Assembly: GCA_023228445.1 (NCBI GenBank)
Contig: JALOBD010000060.1
Span: 1 to 12,460 of the forward strand
DNA: 12,460 nucleotides
Direction of reading: 5' to 3'
Source: Sphaerochaeta sp.
GTDB lineage: Bacteria > Spirochaetota > Spirochaetia > Sphaerochaetales > Sphaerochaetaceae
Shown: positions 1 through 7,926 of the stretch, in pieces
Position numbering within the stretch: position 1 is the stretch's first letter
How the letters are laid out: each line of letters starts with the position of its first letter
Made by a program: the position numbers and the translations under genes
Notes under the pieces: model-generated
Told to the model about the DNA's origin: nothing
What the model saw: only the letters and a program-made list of their open reading frames with translations
The model's database searches: none

Positions 1-16
1 ACCGGCCTCTACCCGC

Positions 17-610
17 TCATAGGAACAAGTCTGCGCCTCTTCTCTGGTGATCGATAGTCTTCACCTCGATACCGCGCGTGATGAGAAACTTGCGCAGCGT
101 CAACAGGTCGTACAGGTGACCGTGGCAGAGCTTGGCGAAAATCTTGCCACACATGATGGCGTCATCGAGTGCGTGGTGGGCCCGGTACTCCAGCTCGAGT
201 GAGTCGACGATGTAGCTGAGCTTGTGGCTGAGCAACTTCGGCCAAACCTTGCGTGATATGACGAGGGTGCAGAGGTAGGAGAGTCCATCACACTGCAGGT
301 CGTACGCCTCCAAAGCCGCCTTGAGCACTCCCATGTCGAAGGCGGCGTTGTGTGCTACCACGATATCGCGTTCGATGAAGCGTACCAGATCACCCCAAAT
401 GGTATCAAATTCGCCGGCAGCGAGGCACTGGGCACTATCAAGCTGGTGCACCGCACTCATCGAAGGGTCGAAGTACGGCTGTTTGGGGCGGATGAGGGTG
501 TAGTAGGTGTCCAAGAGCGTCCCCTCCTCATCGAAGCGGGCAAGGGCGACCGAACATGCCCCGCCGGGATACTCATTGGCAGTCTCAAAGTCCAAGGCCA
601 CATAGTTCAT
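17..610 (-). CDS. DnaQ-like 3'-5' exonuclease (DEDDh family)
   Basis: This 197-residue protein is a single exonuclease domain of the DNA polymerase III epsilon / RNase T superfamily, which removes nucleotides from 3' ends using two metal ions. The motifs are in order. ExoI is DFETA, with Asp7 and Glu9. ExoII is AHNAAFD, with Asp92. ExoIII is HHALDDA, with His145 and Asp150 in the H-x4-D spacing typical of DEDDh enzymes. No polymerase, BRCT or helicase domain is attached, so it is a stand-alone exonuclease; whether it serves as polymerase proofreader or in repair or RNA trimming cannot be told. The ATG overlaps the stop of the upstream cysteine desulfidase gene in an ATGA, so translation is probably coupled. 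It is the last visible gene of the manA operon. The family is secure, the cellular role is not. Confidence 0.9.
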   Translation of the reverse strand: MNYVALDFETANEYPGGACSVALARFDEEGTLLDTYYTLIRPKQPYFDPSMSAVHQLDSAQCLAAGEFDTIWGDLVRFIERDIVVAHNAAFDMGVLKAALEAYDLQCDGLSYLCTLVISRKVWPKLLSHKLSYIVDSLELEYRAHHALDDAIMCGKIFAKLCHGHLYDLLTLRKFLITRGIEVKTIDHQRRGADLFL

Positions 611-1884
611 GCGTGTTTCCCCATCATGATGGAGAGGATCGTCTTGTCGATCTCCTCCATTCCCTCGCGGCTGATACGCTGCAGGAAGTCCATGCTCTCA
701 GCGCTGGTACGCCCGACGATGCCACTCTCACTTGAGGGGGCCAGCCCCTTCATGGCAAGTTTGGCGGCAAGGGCCGCCGCTTCGGCACAGCTGTGAATCT
801 TCAGCGCGCACGTCCCCTTTGCCCCGTCGCAGATGATACCGGTGAGATTACCCACCATCGTATTGAACGCTTGGTCCATCTGCACAAGACCGCCGCCGAG
901 GAGGTGCACATAGCCACACGCCGTGCCGATGGCCGCGGTGAAGGCTCCACAGAGGGCGCTGAGGCGATTCTTGCGAGCGGTGAGCGAGAGGCCGACGAGT
1001 TGGGCGACGAGCATCGCCTTGGCAAGGGAGTCATCGTCAGTGCCCAGATACGAGCCCACCACAGCAAGCGGCACGGTGAGCATGATCCCCTGGTTACCAC
1101 TGCCGCTGTTGATGACCACGCCAAGCGGGCAGCCGGCCATCCGTGCATCGCTGGCCGATGCGGCCATCGCACTGGCGTGGGCGAACGCTTCCTGGAGGGT
1201 GGTGATCTCCCCAACTCCTTCGGTGGCCACCCGTCCCACCGAGAGTCCCCAAGGGTGCTCCATCCCGTGGCGGGCGATGGCCATGTTGGTCTCCTTCGCC
1301 CACCTGACCAGGGCGAGGGCTTCGGCGGGGGCGTTGTCCACCCAGGCGAGGATCTCGCTGAGGGTGCTGGACCCAAGAAATTGCTCATCATCGGCTTCGA
1401 GGGTTGCTCCGCACGCATCGACGGGTAGGTCGAGCAGGACGGTCCCGCCCTGTGCAAGGTGGCTGAAACGGTCGTGCTCTCCGCTGATGACCGCCGTTGC
1501 CGACGAACTACCGCCCACCGCCCGCACCTTGATGTACAGTGGGGGGATATCAGAGGCAAGGGTCAACGACACGGGCATCATCGAAGCACAGTGTACCTGC
1601 TCATCAGAGAGGGTGCTGAGGATGGAGAGACCGGCCTCTACCTCCCCGCCACACGCCCCCAAGGCTACCGCTGCCTGGATACCCTTGAGTGAGCAGTTGG
1701 GCAACCCAACCCCCATGGCGTTCTTTACCATGTCGCGGCTGGTGGTCACCTCCAAAAGAACCGGCCTTTGTCCCAACAGCTCAGCTGCTTTGGCTCCGGC
1801 AAGGGCGCTGGCTGCCGGTTCGGTGCAGCCCATCGCCTCACGCATCTCCTTCTTCAGGAGCAACAGGTAGTGGTCCATGCCCAA
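607..1884 (-). CDS. cyuA: L-cysteine desulfidase, CyuA/YhaM (UPF0597) family
   Basis: This family breaks L-cysteine down to pyruvate, ammonia and sulfide with a [4Fe-4S] cluster, without pyridoxal phosphate, in the cytoplasm. Its fold is the serine dehydratase alpha-chain fold. The N-terminal GCTEP motif (Cys20), a glycine-rich SGSGNQG (260-266) and three later cysteines, Cys312, Cys352 and Cys359, match the family. From memory, the 40- and 7-residue spacing equals that of the cysteines of the archaeal (Methanocaldococcus) enzyme. At 425 residues it is full length. I chose the TTG at 1884 because a GGAGG lies 7 bases upstream. An in-frame ATG two codons later (1878) has 13 bases to that site and is the alternative. 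The gene follows manA by about 30 bases and overlaps the exonuclease gene, so it is mid-operon. L-serine dehydratase is the nearest alternative activity, but the cysteine pattern favours desulfidase. Confidence 0.88.
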   Translation of the reverse strand: MGMDHYLLLLKKEMREAMGCTEPAASALAGAKAAELLGQRPVLLEVTTSRDMVKNAMGVGLPNCSLKGIQAAVALGACGGEVEAGLSILSTLSDEQVHCASMMPVSLTLASDIPPLYIKVRAVGGSSSATAVISGEHDRFSHLAQGGTVLLDLPVDACGATLEADDEQFLGSSTLSEILAWVDNAPAEALALVRWAKETNMAIARHGMEHPWGLSVGRVATEGVGEITTLQEAFAHASAMAASASDARMAGCPLGVVINSGSGNQGIMLTVPLAVVGSYLGTDDDSLAKAMLVAQLVGLSLTARKNRLSALCGAFTAAIGTACGYVHLLGGGLVQMDQAFNTMVGNLTGIICDGAKGTCALKIHSCAEAAALAAKLAMKGLAPSSESGIVGRTSAESMDFLQRISREGMEEIDKTILSIMMGKHA

Positions 1885-1915
1885 CTATACTCCTCCCACC
1901 GCTCTGTTCCTAGTC

Positions 1916-3121
1916 TCAACGAGGGACATCGGCAGCAAAAACCAAGCCCTCGACGGTGAGGGTATACGAGGCGGCTGATGCGGCTACCACATAGCATGAA
2001 CCCTGTTTCAACATCGTCTTCCCATCAGCAGCGGTGAAGACGGCACTGCCCTCGGCCACGAGCAAGAGTTCGATGGAACGGCGGTCTGAGATCTCATAGG
2101 TGCCGCTGTGAAGGACCATCAGATGGAAGTCCTCGGTGGGGGTGAGGATATGAAGCCGTCCGGAGCTGCCCACCACTGTGGGAGCTGCCTCGATCTGCTG
2201 TTCGTCGGTCTCCAGAACCTTCAAGAGTTCCCTCACATCGACCTTCTTGGTGGTAAGCCCTCCGCGTAACACGTTGTCCGAAGCACTCATCAACTCGATG
2301 ACATTTCCTTTGACATAGGCGTGCAGTGTCCGTGGCTCCAGGTAGAGCGCCTCACCCTTCTTCAAGTGCAGGACATTGAGCAGGAATGGTGAAAGAAGGC
2401 CCGGATCTTTGGGGTACTCACCAAAGAGAGACAAAACGATATCGGCAGGAGAGAGAAAGACTCCATCAAGAGAGCGCTCCAGACGCGCATCGCTCTTCAC
2501 TGACGAGAGGTACTCGTCCAAGAGAGCGCCAAGCTCCTCTTGAGCGAGGCCATACACCACTTTGAACAGCTGACGTAGCAGAGCACTGGGTTTTTCCTCT
2601 TCATCGAGGAACAAGAAGTGTTCGTTGTAGGCGCTTGGCATCAGTGACTTCAGATCGGTGCGAATCTCGTCCAGCGGGCGAAAGCCGCACATCACCGTGG
2701 TCGGGGTCAGTACATAGGCCATCTCAGGCTTGCCGTTGGGATCCTTGTAGTTCCATCGCTCCTTGGGAAGCCGTTCGCGGATCGTCTGCTCACTCGCCCA
2801 CCCCGCCTGTGCCTGCTCCTTGGTAGGATGGACCTGGAGGGAGAGGGGCCTTTCAATGGCCAGTACCTTGAGCAGCAGTGGCAGGACCGGGCCATAAACG
2901 GCCAGGTGCTCCTCTCCAAACCAGTGCAGTGCATCCTTTGCAAGGAATGCTCCCAGTGGTTCGTTGGATCCCACTACCACACTCTCCCCATCGTGATGGG
3001 TGGTCCACCACGCCTCTGCTCGGCGTTTCCCGTCCTGTCCCAAGGCGAGAAAGTCAGCGATGAAAGAGGTGTTGCCCCACTCATACTCCTTGACGACTGC
3101 ACTGATCTCAACGATATCCAT
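1916..3121 (-). CDS. manA: mannose-6-phosphate isomerase, class I
   Basis: It interconverts mannose-6-phosphate and fructose-6-phosphate, linking mannose use and GDP-mannose supply to glycolysis. The protein has 401 residues, normal for type I enzymes. The zinc ligands are visible: Gln96 and His98 in LSLQVHP, Glu133 in GKPEMAYVL and His267 in EPRTLHAYVKG. The active-site segment SDNVLRGGLT follows, with Arg286. A C-terminal cupin-like part runs to the end. The reading frame is open further upstream, but the ATG at 3121 is the start: the family N-terminus begins there and a GGAGG (3127-3131) sits 5 bases before it. The upstream extension would run into the previous gene's terminator. The gene heads an operon with cyuA and the exonuclease. 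The three functions have no obvious shared pathway. Confidence 0.95.
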   Translation of the reverse strand: MDIVEISAVVKEYEWGNTSFIADFLALGQDGKRRAEAWWTTHHDGESVVVGSNEPLGAFLAKDALHWFGEEHLAVYGPVLPLLLKVLAIERPLSLQVHPTKEQAQAGWASEQTIRERLPKERWNYKDPNGKPEMAYVLTPTTVMCGFRPLDEIRTDLKSLMPSAYNEHFLFLDEEEKPSALLRQLFKVVYGLAQEELGALLDEYLSSVKSDARLERSLDGVFLSPADIVLSLFGEYPKDPGLLSPFLLNVLHLKKGEALYLEPRTLHAYVKGNVIELMSASDNVLRGGLTTKKVDVRELLKVLETDEQQIEAAPTVVGSSGRLHILTPTEDFHLMVLHSGTYEISDRRSIELLLVAEGSAVFTAADGKTMLKQGSCYVVAASAASYTLTVEGLVFAADVPR

Positions 3122-3137
3122 GGCTGCCTCCACCGAC

Positions 3138-3166
3138 AGTATAGAAAGAGCCATCACGGCAGGCAA
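3138..3166 (-). promoter_or_regulatory. candidate promoter of the manA operon
   Basis: On the minus strand TTGCCT (3161-3166), a 17-base spacer and TATACT (3138-3143) resemble a sigma-70 promoter, with 4 and 5 of 6 matches. The weak point is distance: a start about 7 bases downstream would fall at the Shine-Dalgarno itself, leaving a 5' leader of only about 10 bases. The site lies between the nhaC terminator and manA, where a promoter is expected. Confidence 0.35.
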
Positions 3167-3168
3167 GC

Positions 3169-3193
3169 AAAAAAGCCCGCCAACCGGCGGGCT
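3169..3193 (-). terminator. Rho-independent terminator of nhaC
   Basis: On the minus strand AGCCCGCC and GGCGGGCT form a perfect 8-bp stem around a 4-base loop (GGTT), followed by a run of T. It lies 22 bases after the antiporter stop codon and separates nhaC from the manA operon. Confidence 0.9.
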
Positions 3194-3215
3194 AAGGAGG
3201 GTAATGGCACCGCTG

Positions 3216-4826
3216 TTACTTGTAATAGCGGGGCAAGAGGACCAATGCTGCAGCAAAGGCTGCGAGGGTGGCAACCCACGCGGCGATTGCGTTGAGGGTG
3301 ATGCCGCCTACGATAAAGCCGATGAGGGCACAGATGGCCGCAGTCAGTGCGTAGGGCATCTGGGTGGCGACGTGCTCGAGGTGAGGACAGCCAGCCCCGG
3401 TGGAGGAAAGAATCGTCGTATCGGAGATCGGGGAGGCGTGGTCGCCAAAGACCGAGCCGCCGAGGACCGCACCGATGCTGATCAGCGTTGCATTGAGCAG
3501 CGCACCACCGTCGAATCCCTTGGCTTGGCCGAGGCTGACGGCGATCGGCATGACGATCGGAATCATGATCGCGAAGGTGCCCCACGAGGTTCCGGTGGAG
3601 AAGGAGATCAGGGATGAGAGGGCGAAGGCGATGATCGGAACCAGCGCGATGGGGAAGCCACCACCACTGACCGCCTCACTGAGGAACGCTGCCAGACCGA
3701 GGCCGCCATCGGCGGGGCTCTCGTTGATGACCGAACCGATGGTCCAGGCCATGGCCAGGATGATGAGGGCGGGGACCATCGACTTGATACCGTCGGTGAT
3801 GGCTTCACTGGCATCGCGGATGGTGAAGAGCTTGCGCACCGTGTAGTAGATGTAGGTGAGCACCAGGGTGAAGATCACCGAATAGAAGAGAGCCATCGAG
3901 GCGTCGGTGTTGTTGAAGGCATCCCCAAGGCTCATCGAGGCGGCAGCTTCACCAAGCGTCCTGATCGATTCGCCGTCGATCTCCAAGAGGTACGTGGTGA
4001 TGGGAAAGAGGATCACAGCGCTGACCACCAACACGATGAGGGGGAAGAGCATATCGAAGGGACGTGCTGTTTCGGCACCCTCTGCCATATCCAGCTCACC
4101 GGGAGCCGGACCATAGCTCTCATTGTAGAGCTTGCCGGTCTCCTTGGCATAGGCGATGGAACGGGCCATGGGGCCGTAGTCACGCCCGGTGATGATGAGG
4201 GCAAAGACCATGATGATAGTAAGCAGTGCATAGAGGTTGTACGGAACCGAGCGAAGGAAGAAGGAGAACTCACTGATGCCCAAGCTGCTGAACCCCTCGG
4301 AGCCCTTGACGATCGACATGACGGTGATGACCCAACTGGAGATCGGCACCAGGATGCAGACCGGGGCTGCGGTGGAGTCGAGGATGTAGGCAAGCTGGGC
4401 GCGGCTGACCTTGTTCTTGTCGGTGATGGGACGCATGATCGTCCCAACCGCGAGGCTGTTGAAGTAGTCATCGATGAAGATCAAGAGGCCGCAGAACCAG
4501 GTCATCAGAAGGCTTGCCTTGCGGGTGTGCAGCTTATCGGCCGCCCACTTGCCGAATGCATGGGCGCTTCCCGTCTTACTGAGCATGCCGACCAGACCGC
4601 CGAGCAGCGCACAGAAGAGGAAGATGCGGATGTTCCACCCATCGTTGAGTGAGCCGGCAACCAAGTCGGTCAGATTGACGATCGCCATCAGCGGATTGCC
4701 GCCGGCGACGATCAGAGTACCGGAGAGAATGCCCAAGAAGAGTGAGACCACTACGTCCTTGGTGATAAAGGCCAGGGTAATGGTCAGGACGGGGGGAATG
4801 AGCCCCCAGATTCCAAAGCTTGTCAT
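3216..4826 (-). CDS. nhaC: NhaC-family Na+/H+ antiporter
   Basis: This is a 536-residue polytopic inner-membrane protein of the NhaC branch of the ion transporter superfamily, which usually exchanges cytoplasmic Na+ for H+ and so serves pH and sodium balance. Many hydrophobic helices run from residue 7 to the end. The conserved intramembrane segments are present: FIDDYFNSLAVGT in the first half, then the loop DSTAAPVCILVPISSW, and in the second half SFSTGTSWGTFAIMIP and GDHASPISDTTILSS. The C-terminus is LLPRYYK. The ATG at 4826 has GAGGT 5 bases upstream. The gene stands alone between two terminators, so it is monocistronic. Its leader contains a hairpin whose 3' arm reaches the Shine-Dalgarno. 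Some relatives carry organic substrates (malate/lactate or amino acids), so the exact ion or solute is unproven. Confidence 0.88.
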   Translation of the reverse strand: MTSFGIWGLIPPVLTITLAFITKDVVVSLFLGILSGTLIVAGGNPLMAIVNLTDLVAGSLNDGWNIRIFLFCALLGGLVGMLSKTGSAHAFGKWAADKLHTRKASLLMTWFCGLLIFIDDYFNSLAVGTIMRPITDKNKVSRAQLAYILDSTAAPVCILVPISSWVITVMSIVKGSEGFSSLGISEFSFFLRSVPYNLYALLTIIMVFALIITGRDYGPMARSIAYAKETGKLYNESYGPAPGELDMAEGAETARPFDMLFPLIVLVVSAVILFPITTYLLEIDGESIRTLGEAAASMSLGDAFNNTDASMALFYSVIFTLVLTYIYYTVRKLFTIRDASEAITDGIKSMVPALIILAMAWTIGSVINESPADGGLGLAAFLSEAVSGGGFPIALVPIIAFALSSLISFSTGTSWGTFAIMIPIVMPIAVSLGQAKGFDGGALLNATLISIGAVLGGSVFGDHASPISDTTILSSTGAGCPHLEHVATQMPYALTAAICALIGFIVGGITLNAIAAWVATLAAFAAALVLLPRYYK

Positions 4827-4833
4827 GTCAACC

Positions 4834-4879
4834 TCGCAGGTCAGGGTGTATACCCTTTTTTATTTGTTAGTACCTGCGA
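4834..4879 (-). promoter_or_regulatory. leader hairpin reaching the nhaC ribosome binding site
   Basis: In the nhaC 5' leader, TCGCAGGT (4879-4872) pairs perfectly over 8 bp with ACCTGCGA (4841-4834). The 30-base apical part contains a second small hairpin, GGGT-ATAC-ACCC (4855-4844). The last two bases of the 3' arm are the first two of the GAGG Shine-Dalgarno (4835-4832), which suggests partial closing of the ribosome binding site. It matches no riboswitch class I know. Pairing is seen; the regulatory role is inferred. Confidence 0.5.
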
Positions 4880-4891
4880 CTATACACGCTA

Positions 4892-4921
4892 ATTGTAACA
4901 AAGTACAGCATTATTTCACAA
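4892..4921 (-). promoter_or_regulatory. candidate nhaC promoter
   Basis: On the minus strand TTGTGA (4916-4921), an 18-base spacer and TACAAT (4892-4897) match 4/6 and 5/6 of the sigma-70 boxes. A start about 7 bases on, near 4885, would put the leader hairpin right at the 5' end of a roughly 60-base leader. The surrounding DNA is AT-rich and carries a palindrome, TGAATATTCA (4930-4939). Confidence 0.4.
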
Positions 4922-4970
4922 AAATGGTATGAATATTCACAATCTGTTCTAGTTATAACAGAATTACCCC

Positions 4971-4999
4971 AAAATCTAGGCCCTCCATCACGGAGGGCC
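4971..4999 (-). terminator. Rho-independent terminator of the lipoprotein/outer-membrane operon
   Basis: On the minus strand GGCCCTCC and GGAGGGCC form an 8-bp GC-rich stem around a 5-base loop, followed by TAGATTTT. The T run is short but the stem is strong. It lies about 23 bases after the stop of the barrel protein gene. Confidence 0.8.
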
Positions 5000-5022
5000 T
5001 ATAATCGGGTGACGATCCAACA

Positions 5023-6297
5023 CTACCGAGAGCCAATGGAGAATCGCAACGAGAGGGCATCAATCGGCTTGTCACCGATGCTTGAGCCGTACTCGCGCGT
5101 GTAGTAGGCGGCATCGATGTGGAAGACCAACAGGTCAAAGCCAACACCGATGGACTGATACCCCATGTTGATTCCGTAGCGGAAATCCAACAGACTCAAC
5201 AGCCGTACGGAAGCTCCCAGACGGGTCTGCTCAAAGAAGGCGCGAGTAAGATCCTCACCCTCCTTGCCTCCCATCTTCAGGACATCCACCACATCGATGG
5301 CGATGGTCGGCTGTACGATATTACCCAAGAAGCGAGGTGCCCAGGTAAAGCCAAAGTCCAGTCCCCAGTCACTCTCTATGGTCCACTCTTCCAGCACGGC
5401 CGGATCGGTAGCAGCATACTGATCGTCGAGAGGAGTACCCAGTACTTCTATCGCCCAGTCATTCGCCGAAGCGTAGGTGCTCATGGAGTAGTTGCCATTG
5501 ATGTTGCGAGCAACCGCGGACAACGAGAGGCCGAATGGGAAGTTGAAGTTGGCACCAACAGAGATTGGTAGTGCCCAACCGGCCATCAGCGGGGTCTTGC
5601 CCAAGAAGGTCTCGGCAAAATCAGCATCATCGTCAGCAACCATGTCTGTAATGGTCTTGGCACTTACAGCCTTCAAATACCCCTTATAGACCGCCTGAAC
5701 ACTCACACCAAGGTCGATATCCAATACCCGAGGCACTGCGTTGATGTTCATACCAAACCCTGCGGTAGCTGCGGCAGTAACTTGAGCGATGAGGTTTGTT
5801 CCTGTCAGATCGACACCGGGTTTGTAGGTCATCAATCGTTCTTGGACCTGAAGCGAGAGGCCAAACCCACCAAGGGTGAATGCGGTGGAGATATCGGTGG
5901 TCAGGAAATCGCCGTACCCCTTACCGATTACTCCTAAAAGCTTCTGGGCTCCACTAACCATTCCGGCATCATCGCCTTCATCAAACGCTTCAATCGCCCC
6001 ACTCTCCAAAATCTTCTTCGGATTGAAGACAGTGACGGAGATTGCAGGAAGCGAGAGCTTAAAGCCGGATCCTGCAAGGTTTGCGGGGTTGAAGAGGAAA
6101 CTATCATGGTATCCCTTCATACCAAGACCAGCACCTCCCATACCCTGCACTCTGACACTGGTACCCATGAAGGTTTCGGAGACTTGCTTGTATCCAATAT
6201 CAGTTGCTTTGGTCAACGGAGGTGGGTCAGCTGCAACCACAGGAAGCAACACACCAAACAACAAAATTACAACTAAAAGTATTCGTGTATGTTTCAT
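5023..6297 (-). CDS. outer-membrane beta-barrel protein, FadL/PorV (UPF0164)-like
   Basis: This is an exported protein of 424 residues. A signal peptide with a basic start, a hydrophobic core (RILLVVILLFGVLLPVVAA) and likely cleavage after Ala23 is followed by a mature chain rich in alternating, glycine-dotted segments typical of barrels. Near the mature N-terminus QGMGGAGLGMKG and FLFNPANLAG resemble the G-x-GGA...NPA pattern of FadL-like and PorV/UPF0164 proteins, which form pores for hydrophobic compounds or serve in export. The last stretch, DALSLRFSIGS, could be the closing strand. The start is the ATG at 6297, because it begins the signal peptide; the longer open frame upstream lies inside the lipoprotein gene. 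GGAGAGGGGG precedes the start. It follows the lipoprotein gene by 4 bases and ends at a terminator. Location is fairly sure. The family link rests on short motifs only. Confidence 0.72.
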   Translation of the reverse strand: MKHTRILLVVILLFGVLLPVVAADPPPLTKATDIGYKQVSETFMGTSVRVQGMGGAGLGMKGYHDSFLFNPANLAGSGFKLSLPAISVTVFNPKKILESGAIEAFDEGDDAGMVSGAQKLLGVIGKGYGDFLTTDISTAFTLGGFGLSLQVQERLMTYKPGVDLTGTNLIAQVTAAATAGFGMNINAVPRVLDIDLGVSVQAVYKGYLKAVSAKTITDMVADDDADFAETFLGKTPLMAGWALPISVGANFNFPFGLSLSAVARNINGNYSMSTYASANDWAIEVLGTPLDDQYAATDPAVLEEWTIESDWGLDFGFTWAPRFLGNIVQPTIAIDVVDVLKMGGKEGEDLTRAFFEQTRLGASVRLLSLLDFRYGINMGYQSIGVGFDLLVFHIDAAYYTREYGSSIGDKPIDALSLRFSIGSR

Positions 6298-6301
6298 GGC
6301 A

Positions 6302-7726
6302 TCAATCCCCCTCTCCTGCCAACTCGTCAAACCACTCATCAAAATCATCCTTCAAGAATGCATCGAGCGCTTCAGAGAGTTGTGTGATCCCCGCTACATC
6401 ATTGATGAGCTTGGTGTTTGTAAATATTTGTTTGACGTATTTACCCGTAGTGTCCTTATTGTACAGGTATTTTCCGAAGTCTTCGGGGTCAATGTCACCC
6501 AAGTCCGGCTCACCCGGCTCGGTGTCCTCAGTTGCTGTGCCGGTGGCAATCCACGTGTTCGCATTGACCGAAGCGGTAATCATCTGCTTGGTGTTGTCGG
6601 CATTCCACGTATTGGCTTCGGTGACCGCTACAGCAATGAGGTACTTGATCGCAGTCGAGCCATCGAAGACCAATCCCCGATTTTCGAGATTACCCAGGTG
6701 CCCACCTTTACCAGCAAAGGACAGCGCATGCTCAAGAGCTCCTCGGTATGCCTGCTGGGTACTGATGAACTTGCGGTAGCCTCCAGACTCCCACCCGTAC
6801 CCATCGTCAATCTTCTTCAGTCCGAACATCTTCACCAGTTCAGGACCGAGGTTGTTGATCGAGCCGATAAAATCAGAGATGTCAAAGTCATCGTCATCTC
6901 CATCACGACTTGCCCTGCTGGACTTATTCAGTTCACTCATCAAGTTAGCCAGGTCAAGTTGTCCAGAGAAGTCGATGCTCGCAGCCCCTGAAAGCTCTTC
7001 GGCTATCTGGGCGGTGAAGAGGGCATCATCGATGATGGTAAGGAGCTTGTTCTTATTCTCTTCGTCTTGAACGTTATCACCAAGGTGGCCACCATCACCC
7101 TTTATACTATCAAGCGTTCCAATGGTATTTGAGATCAGGTTGGTCATCAACTGGACAAGCAGGACATCACCTTCGGTAACATCATCATCGTCTACAGTCG
7201 GCAGGGCCAGCTTACCCAAGGCTTCCTTCAAGTCAGCATCAACAACATCATCTACCAGTGCTTCGATTGTCTTATTGAATACCTCAACGGTACCCTTGAC
7301 CGCTTCTATGCGACCAGGATCACTCACCGGCTTCTTCAATTCCTCTTTGAGCTCAGCAGTCTGTTGAGGGGAATTCAAGGTATTGGCTAAATCATCCTTG
7401 AGCTTATCCTGATCTTCCTTGAGCTGGGGTTTCATGACTGTGGTGACACCTGCAGGAATATCGACTTCAATTCCGAAAGTATCAGTTTTGCCATCATCTC
7501 CAGCGTCAAAAACTTGTGCCCCATTCCCACTCCCCAAACCGGCAATGGTATCAGTAGCAGCCTTTACATCCGCTTTGTTGGGTTCTACCAATCCTCCGTC
7601 TACGTAGACGTTACCCCCCAAACCTCCTAGGAAGTTTGCAAAGCTCGAACGCATGTCTGCATCACAGGAGATCAGTGTCAGTGCCAAGATTGGAACCAAC
7701 AGAACCAGTACAATGTGTTTTCTCAT
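6302..7726 (-). CDS. lipoprotein of unknown function
   Basis: This 474-residue protein opens with a lipoprotein signal peptide: basic MRKH, a hydrophobic core, and the lipobox LISC with Cys21 as the lipidated residue. The residue after Cys21 is Asp. The mature chain is acidic, mostly helical in appearance, with glycine-rich stretches near the start and Asp clusters (VDDDDVTEGD, near residue 180, and DGDDDDFDISD, near 275). I recognise no domain. The ATG at 7726 has a GAGGAGGG ribosome binding site. The gene is followed after 4 bases by the barrel protein gene, whose Shine-Dalgarno lies within this gene's last codons, so the two are co-expressed and probably work together at the outer membrane. 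The Asp clusters might bind calcium, but no full EF-hand or RTX repeat is present. Confidence 0.82.
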   Translation of the reverse strand: MRKHIVLVLLVPILALTLISCDADMRSSFANFLGGLGGNVYVDGGLVEPNKADVKAATDTIAGLGSGNGAQVFDAGDDGKTDTFGIEVDIPAGVTTVMKPQLKEDQDKLKDDLANTLNSPQQTAELKEELKKPVSDPGRIEAVKGTVEVFNKTIEALVDDVVDADLKEALGKLALPTVDDDDVTEGDVLLVQLMTNLISNTIGTLDSIKGDGGHLGDNVQDEENKNKLLTIIDDALFTAQIAEELSGAASIDFSGQLDLANLMSELNKSSRASRDGDDDDFDISDFIGSINNLGPELVKMFGLKKIDDGYGWESGGYRKFISTQQAYRGALEHALSFAGKGGHLGNLENRGLVFDGSTAIKYLIAVAVTEANTWNADNTKQMITASVNANTWIATGTATEDTEPGEPDLGDIDPEDFGKYLYNKDTTGKYVKQIFTNTKLINDVAGITQLSEALDAFLKDDFDEWFDELAGEGD

Positions 7727-7773
7727 AGCGCCCTCCTCGCTGGGGGACTTATTGTGTATTCGTCCACTCCTTA

Positions 7774-7804
7774 CTTATAAGGATACCACATACCACCGAA
7801 ACAA
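7774..7804 (-). promoter_or_regulatory. weak candidate promoter of the lipoprotein operon
   Basis: On the minus strand TTGTTT (7799-7804) and TATAAG (7774-7779) are separated by 19 bases, longer than ideal. The -10 box matches 5/6 and would give a leader of about 40 bases before the ATG at 7726. The -35 box overlaps the inverted repeat at 7801-7831. Confidence 0.28.
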
Positions 7805-7831
7805 GGGTGCCATGGTATGACATACCCTTGT
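7801..7831. repeat. inverted repeat upstream of the lipoprotein gene
   Basis: ACAAGGGT (7801-7808) and ACCCTTGT (7824-7831) form a perfect 8-bp dyad around 15 bases. Overlapping it is a second dyad, GGTATG-A-CATACC (7814-7826). GGTATG-like half sites recur on the minus strand at 7782-7797. No T run follows on either strand, so it is more likely an operator than a terminator. It sits between the acyl-CoA synthetase stop and the lipoprotein start. Confidence 0.45.
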
Positions 7832-7926
7832 ATCAAGTAAAACGTCTATCTGCGTCAAGCGTTACACATTTGACATCTACTGTCTACTGTTACTCCCCGT
7901 CGCTATAAGCGAATGTTTGTTTCTTT

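Noticed and set aside
923..1870. Long plus-strand open frame of 315 codons
   Set aside because: It is antisense to the cysteine desulfidase gene, with low-complexity residue content and no recognisable motif; a shadow of the GC-rich coding strand.
3122..3274. Upstream extension of the manA frame
   Set aside because: It covers the nhaC terminator and the manA ribosome binding site; the family N-terminus starts at 3121.
7902..7914. TCGCT-ATA-AGCGA dyad after the acyl-CoA synthetase gene
   Set aside because: The stem is only 5 bp and no T run follows on the minus strand, so I do not call a terminator.
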